A stretch of DNA of 64,000 nucleotides from Brevibacterium ihuae (GTDB lineage: Bacteria > Actinomycetota > Actinomycetes > Actinomycetales > Brevibacteriaceae). Under the pieces are notes generated by a model. It did not search any database. It saw nothing but the letters and a program-made list of their open reading frames with translations, and was not told the DNA's origin. Positions 53,377 to 63,017 of the stretch are shown in pieces. The translations under genes and the position numbers were made by a program. The first letter of the stretch is position 1. Every line of letters starts with the position of its first letter. The stretch lies in assembly GCF_900184225.1 (NCBI RefSeq), contig NZ_FXWZ01000003.1:248001-312000 (forward strand). Direction: 5' to 3'.

Positions 53377-53382
53377 TAGCGT
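53377..53382 (+). promoter_or_regulatory. -10-like box of the four-gene cassette
   Basis: TAGCGT lies six bases before ATG 53389. Together with the absence of a Shine-Dalgarno it suggests a leaderless transcript starting here, separate from purU. Confidence 0.35.
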
Positions 53383-53388
53383 GACGGC

Positions 53389-54978
53389 ATGACCTCGACT
53401 CCTCTGCAGACCCTCCCGATCCGCCGCGGACCGGTGAACCTCGCGCGCCAGGCGCTCCTGCGCCTCGCCAACGCCGGGCTCACCACGGCCTACGGGGCCT
53501 ATCGCGTCCACCCGGCGATCTGGCGGCTCACCGCCCGGCACTACCATCCCTCGCTCGAGCGCTTCGCCCGCCTCAACGCGTGGATGATCTGCCAGCACGC
53601 GAGCCTCGACGTCCCCGCCTACCAGGACCACCTCGCGCGTTCCGGGTACTCCTTCGCGTGGTGGGACCTCGACAGCTACACCCCGACCTCGAAGGACGAC
53701 TACGTGCGCGTCTACCCGGAGGCCGAGCGCTGCTGGAACGGTGAGATCGAGCTCGCCGGGACCGTCGTCGACGAATCCTCGGGCTCCTCGGGCACCCCGT
53801 TCAACTGGATGCGCTCGAAGAAGGAGCTCCACACGGTCCACAAGAACGTCGCCGGCTACGTCACCATGCTGTTCGGCAGCGAGAACCTGTTCTGCATCAA
53901 CGCCTTCTCGATGGGCGCCTGGGCCACCGGCACGAACACCGGACAGGCGATGGCGAAGGTCGCGATGGTGAAGAACACCGGCCCGGATCTCGACAAGATC
54001 CTCGACACCCTGCGGCACTTCGGTCCCGGTTTCACGTACCTCATCAGCGCGTACCCGCCGTTCCTCAAGCACGTCGTCGACCGGATGGCCGCCGAGCCCG
54101 AGGCGTGGGACGCCTACACGCTCAACGGCTTCGTCGGCGGGGAGGCGATGACCGAGGGCCTGCGCGACCACCTCGAGCAGCGCTTCGCACGGGTGTACTC
54201 CGGGTACGGCGCCTCGGACCTGACGATCGGTATGGCCGGGGAGTCCGATCTGTCGGTGGTGATCCGCCGCGCCCTCGCCGACGACCCCGAATTCCGCGCG
54301 CGGGTGCTCGGTCCGGACGAGGCCCGCACCCCCATGGTGTTCCAGTACAACCCGCTCGAGACCTTCCTCGAGACCACCCCGGACGGCGAGCTCGTCGTCA
54401 CCATCAACTCGGCCGCGGTGATGAGCCCGCGCCTGCGCTACAACATCGGCGACGAGGCGCGGCTCATCGACTTCCCGACGATGGTCGAGCTCACCCGGGG
54501 CCACCCGGAGCTCGCCCGCGCCTGCTCGGAGGCGTTCCGCCGCCAGCGGATGAAGCTCCCCTTCGTCCTCCTGTTCGGCCGCTCGGACTCGACGATCTCC
54601 TACATGGGAGCGAACATCTACCCGCTCGACGTCGAGAACGGGATCTATGCCGACAACCCGCGCGCCCACCTCATCGAGGGGTTCCGGATCAGCCTCGACG
54701 ACGTCGGCGAGCTCGAGCAGCGGCCCACCCTCCACCTCGAGCTGCGCGACCCCGACACCGAACCGGACGCCGCCCTCTCCGCCGCGGACCGCACCGCGCT
54801 CGCCGACACCGTGCGGGCCGGGGTCGTGGCCCACCTGAGATCGGTGTCGCGGGACTTCGCGGAGTCGCTCGAGGAGGATCCCACCGCAGCCGACCTGCGC
54901 GTGCGGATCCACGACCACGGGACGGGTCCGTTCTCCCGCCGCTCGACGAAGATCAAGAACGTCTACCTGGAGGCCTGA
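53389..54978 (+). CDS. PaaK/CapK-like adenylate-forming enzyme
   Basis: A 529-residue member of the phenylacetate-CoA ligase/CapK branch of the ANL superfamily. ESSGSSGTPFNW (from about residue 129) is the Ser/Gly-rich phosphate-binding loop, VYSGYGASDLTIGM matches the A5-type region, and RLRYNIGDEARL the ribose-binding Asp region. FGRSDSTISYMGANIYPLDVEN begins the small C-terminal domain. It should activate a carboxylic acid as an acyl-AMP; the acid and the acceptor (CoA, carrier protein, amine) are unknown. There is no carrier protein nearby. It is the first gene of a tight same-strand cassette, with the next start 3 nt after its stop. Confidence 0.8.
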   Translation: MTSTPLQTLPIRRGPVNLARQALLRLANAGLTTAYGAYRVHPAIWRLTARHYHPSLERFARLNAWMICQHASLDVPAYQDHLARSGYSFAWWDLDSYTPTSKDDYVRVYPEAERCWNGEIELAGTVVDESSGSSGTPFNWMRSKKELHTVHKNVAGYVTMLFGSENLFCINAFSMGAWATGTNTGQAMAKVAMVKNTGPDLDKILDTLRHFGPGFTYLISAYPPFLKHVVDRMAAEPEAWDAYTLNGFVGGEAMTEGLRDHLEQRFARVYSGYGASDLTIGMAGESDLSVVIRRALADDPEFRARVLGPDEARTPMVFQYNPLETFLETTPDGELVVTINSAAVMSPRLRYNIGDEARLIDFPTMVELTRGHPELARACSEAFRRQRMKLPFVLLFGRSDSTISYMGANIYPLDVENGIYADNPRAHLIEGFRISLDDVGELEQRPTLHLELRDPDTEPDAALSAADRTALADTVRAGVVAHLRSVSRDFAESLEEDPTAADLRVRIHDHGTGPFSRRSTKIKNVYLEA

Positions 54979-54981
54979 GCC

Positions 54982-55458
54982 ATGCGCACGAACGACTTCT
55001 CCGCCGGACCCCCGCAGGCGCGGGCCGAATCGATCTTCCTCGGCTGCAACCGCTACCGCAGCCCGCTCGCGATGCTCGGCCAGCTGCGCCGCTGGCCGGC
55101 GCTCGCCCGCGCGCTGCGCCGCGCCCCCGGCTACCGTTGGCACCGGAGCTACTACGAGTTCCCCGACCGCATCGGGCTCGTCGTCGCCTTCGCCACCCGG
55201 GACGACCTCATGCGGTTCGCCCGCACGCCCGAGCACCGCACGATCATGCACTGGCTCGTCGGCGACGGGGACTCCTCCCCCGCCCGCGGCGGCTTCATCC
55301 GCATCCTCGCCGCCGAGGAGTGGGGATACACGAACGGCGAGTTCCGCGCCGAGGACAGCGCGCTCGGGCTCATCGACACGTTCTCGCCGCTCACCGAGGA
55401 GACCGCCGGATCCCCCTCGACCGCGCTGCCGGCCGCTGCCTCCCGCGCCCGCTCATGA
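54982..55458 (+). CDS. Small cytoplasmic protein, possible dimeric alpha/beta-barrel fold
   Basis: A 158-residue protein that I cannot assign. It has no signal peptide or membrane helix. The middle, YYEFPDRIGLVVAFATRDDLMRFARTPEHRTIMHWLV, has the strand-helix rhythm and spaced His residues of ABM/DUF4188-like ferredoxin-fold monooxygenases, a suggestion only. The first residue follows the adenylate-forming gene by 3 nt; the stop overlaps the next start by ATGA. Such coupling implies a shared complex or pathway. Confidence 0.7.
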   Translation: MRTNDFSAGPPQARAESIFLGCNRYRSPLAMLGQLRRWPALARALRRAPGYRWHRSYYEFPDRIGLVVAFATRDDLMRFARTPEHRTIMHWLVGDGDSSPARGGFIRILAAEEWGYTNGEFRAEDSALGLIDTFSPLTEETAGSPSTALPAAASRARS

Positions 55459-56586
55459 GCATCGGGACCGTGCGGACGCGGCGCGACCTCGCGGCGTTCC
55501 TCGACCTGCCCGCCCGGCTCGCGGCCGCGGACGGCACCGCGGGATCGCGGGTGCCGCTCCTGCGCTCGGAGATCCGGTCGTGGCACTCCGGGCGCACGTG
55601 GTACCCCGAGCCGATCGAGCTCCTCCTCGCCCGGACCGGCGGCACCGTCACCGGCCGGACGACCGCGCATCGCTCTCCCGCCCTCGACATCCGCCTGTCG
55701 ACCGGGGCGAGCGCCCTCGGTCCCGAGGTCCGCGCCCTGTGCTTCGGCGCCGTCGAGTTCGCCGATGCGGCCGCGGCCGGCGAGCTCTTCGCCGCTCTCG
55801 AGACACGAGCGCGCGCCGCGGGGTGCACCCACCTGTTCGGCCCGGTGTCCCCGCTGCCGAACGTCACGAGCGCGGTGGTCACCTCCGGGTTCGAGGCGCC
55901 CGGGTTCTTCGACTCGCCGTGGAACCCGCCGGACGTGCCGCGGACGTACGAGACGCACGACTTCTCCCGCTGGGCCGAGGCCGACACCTGGATCGTCGAC
56001 CTCGCCGACGTCCCCGCCCCGCGCGCCACGGCGCCCACCGCCGCCGAGGCCGCCCGCGCCGGGGTGCGCCACCCGCCGGTTCGTCCGCCGCCTGCTCCCC
56101 ACCCTCAATCGGGCGTTCGCCCGACTCCCCTACTACACCCCGATCACCCCGTCGCAGATGGCCGGGCAGACCGCCGGTCTTGAGCTCCTCATGGACCCCG
56201 CGCTCATCGTCGCCGCGGACGGACTCGACGATCCCGCGGATGCGCCTCCGCGGTGCTTCGCCCTCGTCGTCCCCGACCCCACAGCGGTGCTCCGCCGGCA
56301 CGACGGCCGGCTCGGACCGCGGGCGGCCGCGGACCTCCTCGCCTCGCACGGCCGGCGGGGATGCGACGCGATCCTCCTCATCCAGGGCACGGACCCGGAG
56401 CACACGGGCCGCGGTCTCCTCTCCCTCGTGCTCCGGGAGGTGTACGCGAACCTCGCCGCGGGGGGCTACCGACGACTGCGGGTGACCTCGATCGGCCGCG
56501 ACAACCCGGCATCCTCAGCGGTGTTCGCCCACGCCGGCGGCAGGCCGCTCCACGGGCTCGCCCACTACGTCCGGGCGGTGCCGTGA
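55455..56586 (+). pseudogene. GNAT-like acyltransferase, reading frame broken near 56070
   Basis: ATG 55455 opens a protein-like frame to about residue 205 (FGAVEFADAAAAGELFAAL, THLFGPVSPLPNVTSAVV, ETHDFSRWAEADTWIVDLAD). The following frame then continues as TRRFVRRLLPTLNRAFARL, PYYTPITPSQM and a C-terminal GNAT-like region (DPEHTGRGLLSLVLREVYANL, VTSIGRDNPASSAVFAHAGG), ending at 56586. Dropping one C at about 56067-56070 gives a single protein of about 376 residues. TGRGLLSLVL resembles the acetyl-CoA loop. It is coupled to both neighbours by 4-nt overlaps, which argues that the intact form is functional and the break may be a sequence error. Confidence 0.6.
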
Positions 56587-57689
56587 GCGGCCCGCCGCCT
56601 GCCCTCCGCGCACGCTGGGTCGCGATCGCCGGATGCGCGCCCTCGGCCCACAACACCCAGCCGTGGCTGCCGCGGCTCACCGCCTCCGGGGTGCTCCTCG
56701 CCGTCGACCGCTCCCGCACCCTGCCCGAGGCCGACCCCGCCTATGAGGACCTCCACCTCTCGCTCGGGTGCTGGCTCGAGGCGCTCGCGATCGCCGCGCG
56801 CGCCTCGGGCTGGGAGCTGCGGATGCGATCGACCGAGGGCAGCGGGCCGGATCTCACCGTCGAGTGCGCGTTCGTCCCGGCGGACGGCCCGGGGGACTTC
56901 TCCGTCGCGGAGCTGCGCGCCCGGCGCGTCGACCGCGGGCGGCTGGCCGCCGCCGAGCGCGCACTCGAGACAGCGTTCGCGAAGGCTGCGGTTCTCGTTC
57001 CCGGAACGGTGATCACCGCCGTGCCGGAGCCGCTGTTCTCCGCACTCCGGACGCAGGCCTCCACCCACGTCCTCTCCTCGCCGGAGATGGCGGCGGAGAC
57101 GCTGCGCTGGCTGCGTCTCGATCCGCACGACACGGCGAGCGATGGGCTCTCCGCGGAATGCCTGCGCCTGCCGCGCGCCGTCCGCGTCCTCGCCCCGCTC
57201 GCCGGCGCGCGCACCTCGCCGCGCACCGCGCGGCTCCTCGCCCGCACGCAGCCGCTCGCACGCACGGCGCTCACCGCGGTGGACGACCTCGGCACGGTCC
57301 CCGGCCTGCGCACCCTGCGCAGCGCGGCCGGGCGCCTGCACCCGCCTCCCACCCGGATCGTCCTCAGCACCCGCGCCGATCCGGTGCGGCCCGATTCTCC
57401 GGCCGCATCCGCGGAGGTCGGTCTCCGTCAGGGGCGGGAGCTGCTGCGGCTGTGGCTCGTCCTCGCCCGGCACGGCCTGCGGGTCGCGGTCCACTCGGAG
57501 CTCAAGGACTGCCCGGACACCCGCGCGCGGCTCTCGGGGCACCTCGCTCGCCGCGGACAGCCGGACGGGCCGTACGCAGTGTTCTCGGTCGGCCGATCGG
57601 TCTCGGACCCACCGCGCTCCCGACGGCTGCCCGCACCCGCGCTGACGCCCGGGTCCGACGGCGGCGCGCTCAGCCCGGACGGAGCGTGA
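56583..57689 (+). CDS. Acg-like nitroreductase-fold protein
   Basis: A 368-residue protein of the Acg/nitroreductase-fold type, in which two half-domains form one flavin-binding-like unit. CAPSAHNTQPW at residues 18-28 is the family start motif. LSLGCWLEALAIAARASGWELR is the following helix, and LRQGRELLRLWLVLARHGLRVAVHSE the C-terminal half equivalent. Relatives include mycobacterial Acg (FMN-sequestering) and FMN oxidoreductases; activity is not predictable. GTG 56583 overlaps the previous stop (GTGA). It converges on the penicillin acylase gene with a 20-nt overlap. Confidence 0.8.
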   Translation: MSGPPPALRARWVAIAGCAPSAHNTQPWLPRLTASGVLLAVDRSRTLPEADPAYEDLHLSLGCWLEALAIAARASGWELRMRSTEGSGPDLTVECAFVPADGPGDFSVAELRARRVDRGRLAAAERALETAFAKAAVLVPGTVITAVPEPLFSALRTQASTHVLSSPEMAAETLRWLRLDPHDTASDGLSAECLRLPRAVRVLAPLAGARTSPRTARLLARTQPLARTALTAVDDLGTVPGLRTLRSAAGRLHPPPTRIVLSTRADPVRPDSPAASAEVGLRQGRELLRLWLVLARHGLRVAVHSELKDCPDTRARLSGHLARRGQPDGPYAVFSVGRSVSDPPRSRRLPAPALTPGSDGGALSPDGA

Positions 57690-60327
57690 GCTCGTCCTCG
57701 GCGGCGGCGTCGACCGCCGGAACGGTGTAGCCCCACGGGTACTGCTCGCCCGTCGTCCAGCCCTCGGTCTGGTCGGTGTAGTGGGGATGGAAGGCGTGGC
57801 CGCTCGCCCCGGTGAGGTTCTGCCAGGTCGACGCGTCCCAGTCAGCGAGGTCGATGACCATCCGCATCGAGGGCACCGTCTCCGTCGCGTAGCCCTCGTC
57901 GAGCGCCCAGCCGGTGGCGTTGACGACACCGGAACCGCCGCCCACCGGGAACGGTCCCCGGTTGAAGAGTGCTTCGATCGGGGCGATCCCGCTCTCCCCG
58001 AAGGTGCCGTGTACGAGCGTGAGTGCGTGGAGCTCTCCCCAGCTCCAGTCCTCCGGGTCCGACCCCTGGAGGTCGACGATCTCGGCATAGGCCTCCTCGG
58101 CCGCGGTGCGGAGCAGCTCCTCGCGATCTCCGCCCCACCACGGGGAACCGGGGTCGGCGAGCTCGCGCTCGAGCACGAGGGCGAACCGGGACTGGTCGTC
58201 GCGTGGGATCTCCGCATCCTGCGTGGCCACCATCGCCGCGGTGACCCGGTTCCACAGGACGTTGGCGAAAGCGGCGGCGGCGGAGTCCGCGCCGTTGTCG
58301 CCGTCCCATCCGGCGAGCAGGTCGAGAGCGGCCTGCACCTCGGCGTCGTCCGCGCTCACCGCGGCATAGGCCTCCTGGAGGACGGCAGCGGCGGGGAAGG
58401 CCGAGTCCATGTGGATCGCGGCGAGATCGTCCGCGGTGACGGATCCGGCGTCGATCGCGTCCTCGAGCAGGGCGACGATCCGGTCCGCCCGGTCGCCGTA
58501 GTCCCAATCGCGGCTGAGGAGGTGGGGGTACTCGTCGGAGACGATCGCGTTGTTCGCGGTGACGATGTAGCCGGATGTCGGGTTGTACTCCGCCGGCAGC
58601 TCCGCGAACGGGATGAATCCCTGCCAGTCGTAGGCGCTGTCCCACCCCGGCTGCGGCAGCCAGCCGTCCCCTGCTCCGCGGATCGGCAGCCGTCCGGGCG
58701 CCTGGTAGCCGATGTTGCCGTCGGTATCGGCGTAGACGAGGTTCTGGGCGGGGACGTCGAACAGCTGTGCGGCACTGCGGAAGTCGGCGAAGTCCGCAGC
58801 GAGGTTGAGGGCGAAGATCGCCTGCGCCGTGGTTCCCGCGTCGAGTGCGGTCCACCGCAGGCTCACCGCGTGCTCCCCGCCCCACGTGGCGCTCTCCCCG
58901 TCCGTCCGCTCGCGCGATTCCTCGCCCTCCTGCCCCGGGGGCGCCTCGGCGATCGCGGTGAACTCCGGGGTGAGGCCGGAGATGATCGGACCGTGGGCGG
59001 TGGAGCGGATCTCGATCTCGACGTCCTCGCCCCCGGCGACCCGGATCGTCTCCTCGCGCGTGTCGAACGGCACCTTCTCCCCGTCGCGCCAGTACCCGTC
59101 CGCGTCGACGCGCTCGATGTAGAGGTCGGCGACGTCGGTGGTGAGATTGGTGAAGCCCCAGGCGATCTCGCGATTGTGTCCGATGACGATCCCTGGCAGT
59201 CCGGAGAAGCTGTATCCCGCGACGTCGAACGGGCAGTGCGCGGTGACCTCCGCGCAGCGCAGCTGCATCTGCGTCCACACCGACGGCAGCGAGGCGCCGA
59301 GGTGCGGATCGTTGGCGAGCAGCGGAGCCCCGGATGCGGTGTGCTCGCCCGCCACGACCCAGGAGTTCGAGCCGATGCCCTCGCCGGCGCCGCCGACGAG
59401 GCCATCGACCTCCGTGAGCAGGGCGGTGAGCGACGCCTGGCCGGAGGCGGCGGCTCCGGGAGCAGCCGGACCCGCGGCGCGCGCACCGCTTTCCGCCGCG
59501 GCCGGGGCGGACGGGCGCGTCGCGGCCCCGTCCGTGCCCGGGCGGGCGGGTGCGTCCTCTGCCGGCGGCGGGACCTCGGCGCCTGTGCCGGCAGGGTCCT
59601 CGGCCATGATCACCGGGTGCTCGTCGAAGGGGTAGCCGGGATAGAGGTCGTCGAGCCGCCCGGCGTCGAGCTGCCCGGTGAGCAGCGCACGAGCGGTCTC
59701 GTCCTCGATGTTCGTGCGGAGGTCCCACGCCATCGCCTTGAGCCAGGCGACGGAGTCCGCCGGCGTCCACGGCTCGGGCTCGTAGCCGCGGTTCTGCAGG
59801 CCCAGCACGGTGTACTCGAGGGCGAGACCTCCCCCGGAGCGCTCAGCGAGGTAGGCGTTGACGCCGTCGGCATAGGCCTCGTAGTAGTCGCGCACGTCCG
59901 TGGGCAGCGCGTCGACCTCCTCCTCGGCGATCCGATGCCAGCCGAGGGTCCGGAGGAAGGCGTCCGTGGGGAGCTGGGATTCGCCGAAGAGCTCGGACAG
60001 CCGGGCGCTCGTCATGTGGCGCCGGAAGTCCATCTCCCAGAAGCGGTCCTGCGCGTGGACGAACCCCTGCGCGAAGAGGAGATCGTCTGCGGTCCGCGCG
60101 GTGATCGTCGGGATCCCGTGCCCATCGCGCTGGACGACGACGGTGTCCTGCAGACCCGGGACGTCGAGGTCGCCGGCGGACTGCGGGAAGGCCCGCACCA
60201 CCGACCAGGCCGCGACGCCGGAGAGCACGAGGACGAGGACGAGCAGCCCTGCGAGGGAGAGCACGAGGATGCGTCGCAGGCGCGCACGGCGCCGGCGCTC
60301 GCCGGGGCGGGAAGGGCGGCGGACCAT
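57670..60327 (-). CDS. Penicillin acylase family Ntn hydrolase, membrane-anchored
   Basis: An 885-residue N-terminal-nucleophile hydrolase precursor. A basic N-terminus and single helix (ILVLSLAGLLVLVLVLSGVAAW, about 20-42) anchor it, followed by the alpha chain with VQRDGHGIPTI and FAQGFVHAQDRFWEMDFRR. A Pro/Ala-rich segment (about 262-308) precedes the cleavage site GIGSNSW, where Ser at about 320 becomes the beta-chain nucleophile. NDPHLGASLPSVW, SFSGLPGIVIGHNREIAWGFTN follow. Such enzymes deacylate beta-lactams or acyl-homoserine lactones. AGGAGAT precedes ATG 60327. It lies downstream of rplQ on the same strand but after a terminator. Confidence 0.92.
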   Translation of the reverse strand: MVRRPSRPGERRRRARLRRILVLSLAGLLVLVLVLSGVAAWSVVRAFPQSAGDLDVPGLQDTVVVQRDGHGIPTITARTADDLLFAQGFVHAQDRFWEMDFRRHMTSARLSELFGESQLPTDAFLRTLGWHRIAEEEVDALPTDVRDYYEAYADGVNAYLAERSGGGLALEYTVLGLQNRGYEPEPWTPADSVAWLKAMAWDLRTNIEDETARALLTGQLDAGRLDDLYPGYPFDEHPVIMAEDPAGTGAEVPPPAEDAPARPGTDGAATRPSAPAAAESGARAAGPAAPGAAASGQASLTALLTEVDGLVGGAGEGIGSNSWVVAGEHTASGAPLLANDPHLGASLPSVWTQMQLRCAEVTAHCPFDVAGYSFSGLPGIVIGHNREIAWGFTNLTTDVADLYIERVDADGYWRDGEKVPFDTREETIRVAGGEDVEIEIRSTAHGPIISGLTPEFTAIAEAPPGQEGEESRERTDGESATWGGEHAVSLRWTALDAGTTAQAIFALNLAADFADFRSAAQLFDVPAQNLVYADTDGNIGYQAPGRLPIRGAGDGWLPQPGWDSAYDWQGFIPFAELPAEYNPTSGYIVTANNAIVSDEYPHLLSRDWDYGDRADRIVALLEDAIDAGSVTADDLAAIHMDSAFPAAAVLQEAYAAVSADDAEVQAALDLLAGWDGDNGADSAAAAFANVLWNRVTAAMVATQDAEIPRDDQSRFALVLERELADPGSPWWGGDREELLRTAAEEAYAEIVDLQGSDPEDWSWGELHALTLVHGTFGESGIAPIEALFNRGPFPVGGGSGVVNATGWALDEGYATETVPSMRMVIDLADWDASTWQNLTGASGHAFHPHYTDQTEGWTTGEQYPWGYTVPAVDAAAEDELTLRPG

Positions 60328-60393
60328 CGGGGATCTCCTGTCCTCGGATGTCCCGAGCCTATCCCGGATCCGCGGCACCGCCCCGGGACGACG

Positions 60394-60426
60394 ACAGCGG
60401 TGCGTGCCCTGGGCACGCACCGCTGT
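60394..60426 (-). terminator. Terminator hairpin of the rplQ operon
   Basis: Perfect 15-bp arms (60394-60408 and 60412-60426) with a 3-nt loop, 37 nt after the rplQ stop on the minus strand. No T run. Confidence 0.65.
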
Positions 60427-60463
60427 AATGGTGGTCGTCGATCCGCCGGAGCGGATCAGCGGG

Positions 60464-61042
60464 TCACTTGTCCTCGGACTTCTCCTCGGCGGACTCCGCC
60501 TCGGCCATCTCGTCCTCGGAATCGTTCTCCGTGGTGACGTCCGGCTCGACCTCCGGGGTCTCCTCGGTCGACTCCGCGTCCTTCGACCCGGCGTCCTCGT
60601 TCGCCGAGGACTCCTCGGCCTTGGGGGCCGCGGCTGCGGCGGTGGCGGCCTCGGCCTCCTTCACCGTCGCCTGCTTGGGCGAGTAGGCCTCGAGCACGAG
60701 CTCGATGACGGCCATCGGGGCGTTGTCGCCCTTCCGGGGACCGATCTTCGTGATGCGGGTGTAGCCGCCGGGACGCTCGGCCACGGCCGGAGCGATCGAG
60801 GTGAACAGCTCGTGCACGATCGACTTGTCGGCGATCTGGGAGAGCACGCGACGGCGTGCGGCCAGGTCACCGCGCTTGGCGAAGGTGATGAGGCGCTCGG
60901 CGACCGGACGCAGGCGCTTGGCCTTGGTGACGGTCGTGGTGATCGACTTGTGCTCGAAGAGCTGGGACGCCATGTTGTTCAGCAGCATCCGCTCGTGCGC
61001 CGGGGAGCCGCCGAGGCGGGGACCCTTGGTGGGCGTAGGCAT
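60464..61042 (-). CDS. rplQ: Large ribosomal subunit protein bL17
   Basis: 192 residues. The core (about 1-118, [37 protein letters not shown]) is standard bL17. The last 65 or so residues are a low-complexity Ala/Glu/Ser/Asp-rich acidic tail, longer than in many bacteria. The tail may be disordered and surface-exposed. Follows rpoA by 23 nt. Confidence 0.97.
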   Translation of the reverse strand: MPTPTKGPRLGGSPAHERMLLNNMASQLFEHKSITTTVTKAKRLRPVAERLITFAKRGDLAARRRVLSQIADKSIVHELFTSIAPAVAERPGGYTRITKIGPRKGDNAPMAVIELVLEAYSPKQATVKEAEAATAAAAAPKAEESSANEDAGSKDAESTEETPEVEPDVTTENDSEDEMAEAESAEEKSEDK

Positions 61043-61065
61043 GATGATTTATCTCCTTGGAATTC

Positions 61066-62064
61066 TTAGAACTGCTCGTCCTCGACGTAGGACACGTCCT
61101 CGCCGTCGACCGGGCTCTCGTAGCCGGCGGGGCTGTCCTTGAGGCTCAGGCCGAGCTCGTTGAGCTTCTGCTTGACCTCGTCGATCGACTTGGAGCCGAA
61201 GTTGCGGATGTCCATGAGGTCGGTCTCGCTGCGGGCGACGAGCTCGCCGACGGTGTGGATCCCCTCGCGCTTGAGGCAGTTGTACGAGCGGACGGTGAGA
61301 TCGAGATCCTCGATCGCCAGCGCGAGGTCGGCGGCGAGCGCGGCGTCGACCGGGGACGGACCGATGTCGATCCCCTCGGCCTCGACGTTGAGCTCCCGGG
61401 CGAGCCCGAACAGCTCGACGAGGGTCTTGCCGGCCGAGGCCACGGCATCACGCGGGGTGATGGAGGGCTTCGTCTCGACGTCGACCACGAGGCGGTCGAA
61501 GTCGGTGCGCTGCTCGACACGGGTCGCCTCGACCTTGTAGGTCACCTTGAGCACCGGCGAGTAGATCGAGTCGACCGGGATCCGGCCGATCTCGGCGTCG
61601 GCGTTCTTGTTCTGCGCCGAGGAGACGTAGCCGCGACCGCGCTCGATGGTGAGCTCCATGTCGAGGCGGCCGTCCTCATTGAGGGTGGCGATGAACAGCT
61701 CGGGGTTGTGGATCTCCACACCGGCGGGAGCGGAGATGTCCTCGGCGGTGACGGTGCCGGGACCCTGCTTGCGCAGGTAGGCCACGACCGGCTCGTCGAA
61801 CTCCGAGGAGACCACGAGGGACTTGAGGTTGAGGATGAACTCGGTGACATCCTCCTTGACGCCCGGAACCGTGGTGAACTCGTGCAGCACTCCGTCGACC
61901 CGGATGCTCGTGACGGCGGCACCGGGGATCGAGGACAGCAGGGTTCGCCGCAGCGAGTTTCCGAGGGTGTAGCCGAAGCCGGGCTCGAGCGGTTCGATGA
62001 CGAACCGCGACCGGTGGGTGTCTACAGCCTCTTCCGTGAGCGTGGGACGCTGTGCAATCAGCAC
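61066..62064 (-). CDS. rpoA: RNA polymerase alpha subunit
   Basis: A 332-residue subunit. N-terminal assembly domain has [28 protein letters not shown]; the C-terminal domain has [22 protein letters not shown], the helix-hairpin-helix that contacts UP elements and regulators. GTG 62064 follows AAGGAAG. The gene comes directly after rpsK with no rpsD between. Confidence 0.98.
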   Translation of the reverse strand: MLIAQRPTLTEEAVDTHRSRFVIEPLEPGFGYTLGNSLRRTLLSSIPGAAVTSIRVDGVLHEFTTVPGVKEDVTEFILNLKSLVVSSEFDEPVVAYLRKQGPGTVTAEDISAPAGVEIHNPELFIATLNEDGRLDMELTIERGRGYVSSAQNKNADAEIGRIPVDSIYSPVLKVTYKVEATRVEQRTDFDRLVVDVETKPSITPRDAVASAGKTLVELFGLARELNVEAEGIDIGPSPVDAALAADLALAIEDLDLTVRSYNCLKREGIHTVGELVARSETDLMDIRNFGSKSIDEVKQKLNELGLSLKDSPAGYESPVDGEDVSYVEDEQF

Positions 62065-62206
62065 GTGGGCTTCCTTTCGGCGAGCATCCGCTATATGACG
62101 CTCGCAATGCACTTGAGAGTATTGCTACTCGTGACGCTTGCGGTGGGTGGGGTCCGGCGCGCCGGGACCGCGGACGCGGGTCCGCGGTGCCGACGGCCGA
62201 TCCGGG

Positions 62207-62614
62207 TCAGCCGCGCCGGCGCTTGGGCGGGCGGCAGCCGTTGTGCGGCGTCGGGGTGACGTCCTGGATGGTGCCGAGCTCGAGGCCGGCGGCCTGGAGC
62301 GAGCGGATCGCGGTCTCGCGTCCGGAGCCCGGGCCCTTGACGAAGACGTCGACCTTCTTGAGGCCGTGCTCCTGGGCGCGGCGGGCAGCGGATTCCGCGG
62401 CCATCTGCGCTGCGTACGGGGTGGACTTGCGGGAGCCCTTGAAGCCGACCTCACCGGAGGAAGCCCATGAGATCACGGCGCCGGTCGGGTCGGTGATCGA
62501 CACGATGGTGTTGTTGAAGGTCGACTTGATGTGGGCCTGACCGTTGACGATGTTCTTCTTGGCCTTGCGGCGGGTGTTCCGAGCAGCGGAGGCTGCGCGA
62601 GTCTTGGGAGGCAT
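62207..62614 (-). CDS. rpsK: Small ribosomal subunit protein uS11
   Basis: 135 residues. [28 protein letters not shown] and the C-terminal [18 protein letters not shown] are diagnostic. Ends 142 nt before rpoA, a gap that in mycobacteria holds rpsD. Confidence 0.98.
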   Translation of the reverse strand: MPPKTRAASAARNTRRKAKKNIVNGQAHIKSTFNNTIVSITDPTGAVISWASSGEVGFKGSRKSTPYAAQMAAESAARRAQEHGLKKVDVFVKGPGSGRETAIRSLQAAGLELGTIQDVTPTPHNGCRPPKRRRG

Positions 62615-62648
62615 AAGTGTGAAACTCCTGTTCGAAGGCTAGAGTGCG

Positions 62649-63017
62649 TTACTTCTTCTTACCGGCCACCGTGCGCTTGGGCCCCTTGCGGGTGCGCGCA
62701 TTGGTCTTCGTGCGCTGACCGCGGACGGGGAGACCCCGGCGGTGGCGCAGGCCTTCGTAGCTGCCGATCTCGACCTTGCGGCGGATGTCGGCGGCGACCT
62801 CGCGACGGAGATCGCCCTCTACCTTGAACGTGCCCTCGATGTAGTCGCGCAGCTGCACGAGCTCGGCATCGGACAGATCCTTGACCCGGGTGTTCGGATC
62901 GATCCCGGTCTCGGTCAGGGTCTGGCTCGCACGAGTGCGGCCCACACCGAAAATGTATGTCAGGGCGACTTCCACGCGCTTCTCACGCGGGAGGTCGACT
63001 CCGGCAAGACGTGCCAT
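62649..63017 (-). CDS. rpsM: Small ribosomal subunit protein uS13
   Basis: 122 residues. [27 protein letters not shown] at the start and [20 protein letters not shown] at the end identify it. 34 nt before rpsK. The 181-bp gap to rpmJ holds a 7-bp stem hairpin (63080-63086 with 63093-63099) and no gene. Confidence 0.98.
   Translation of the reverse strand: MARLAGVDLPREKRVEVALTYIFGVGRTRASQTLTETGIDPNTRVKDLSDAELVQLRDYIEGTFKVEGDLRREVAADIRRKVEIGSYEGLRHRRGLPVRGQRTKTNARTRKGPKRTVAGKKK

Noticed and set aside
57781-60537. A 918-codon plus-strand frame opposite the penicillin acylase
   Set aside because: Antisense shadow: no motifs, Gly/Val/Glu-rich composition typical of the complement of a GC-rich gene, and the other strand has a complete Ntn-hydrolase.
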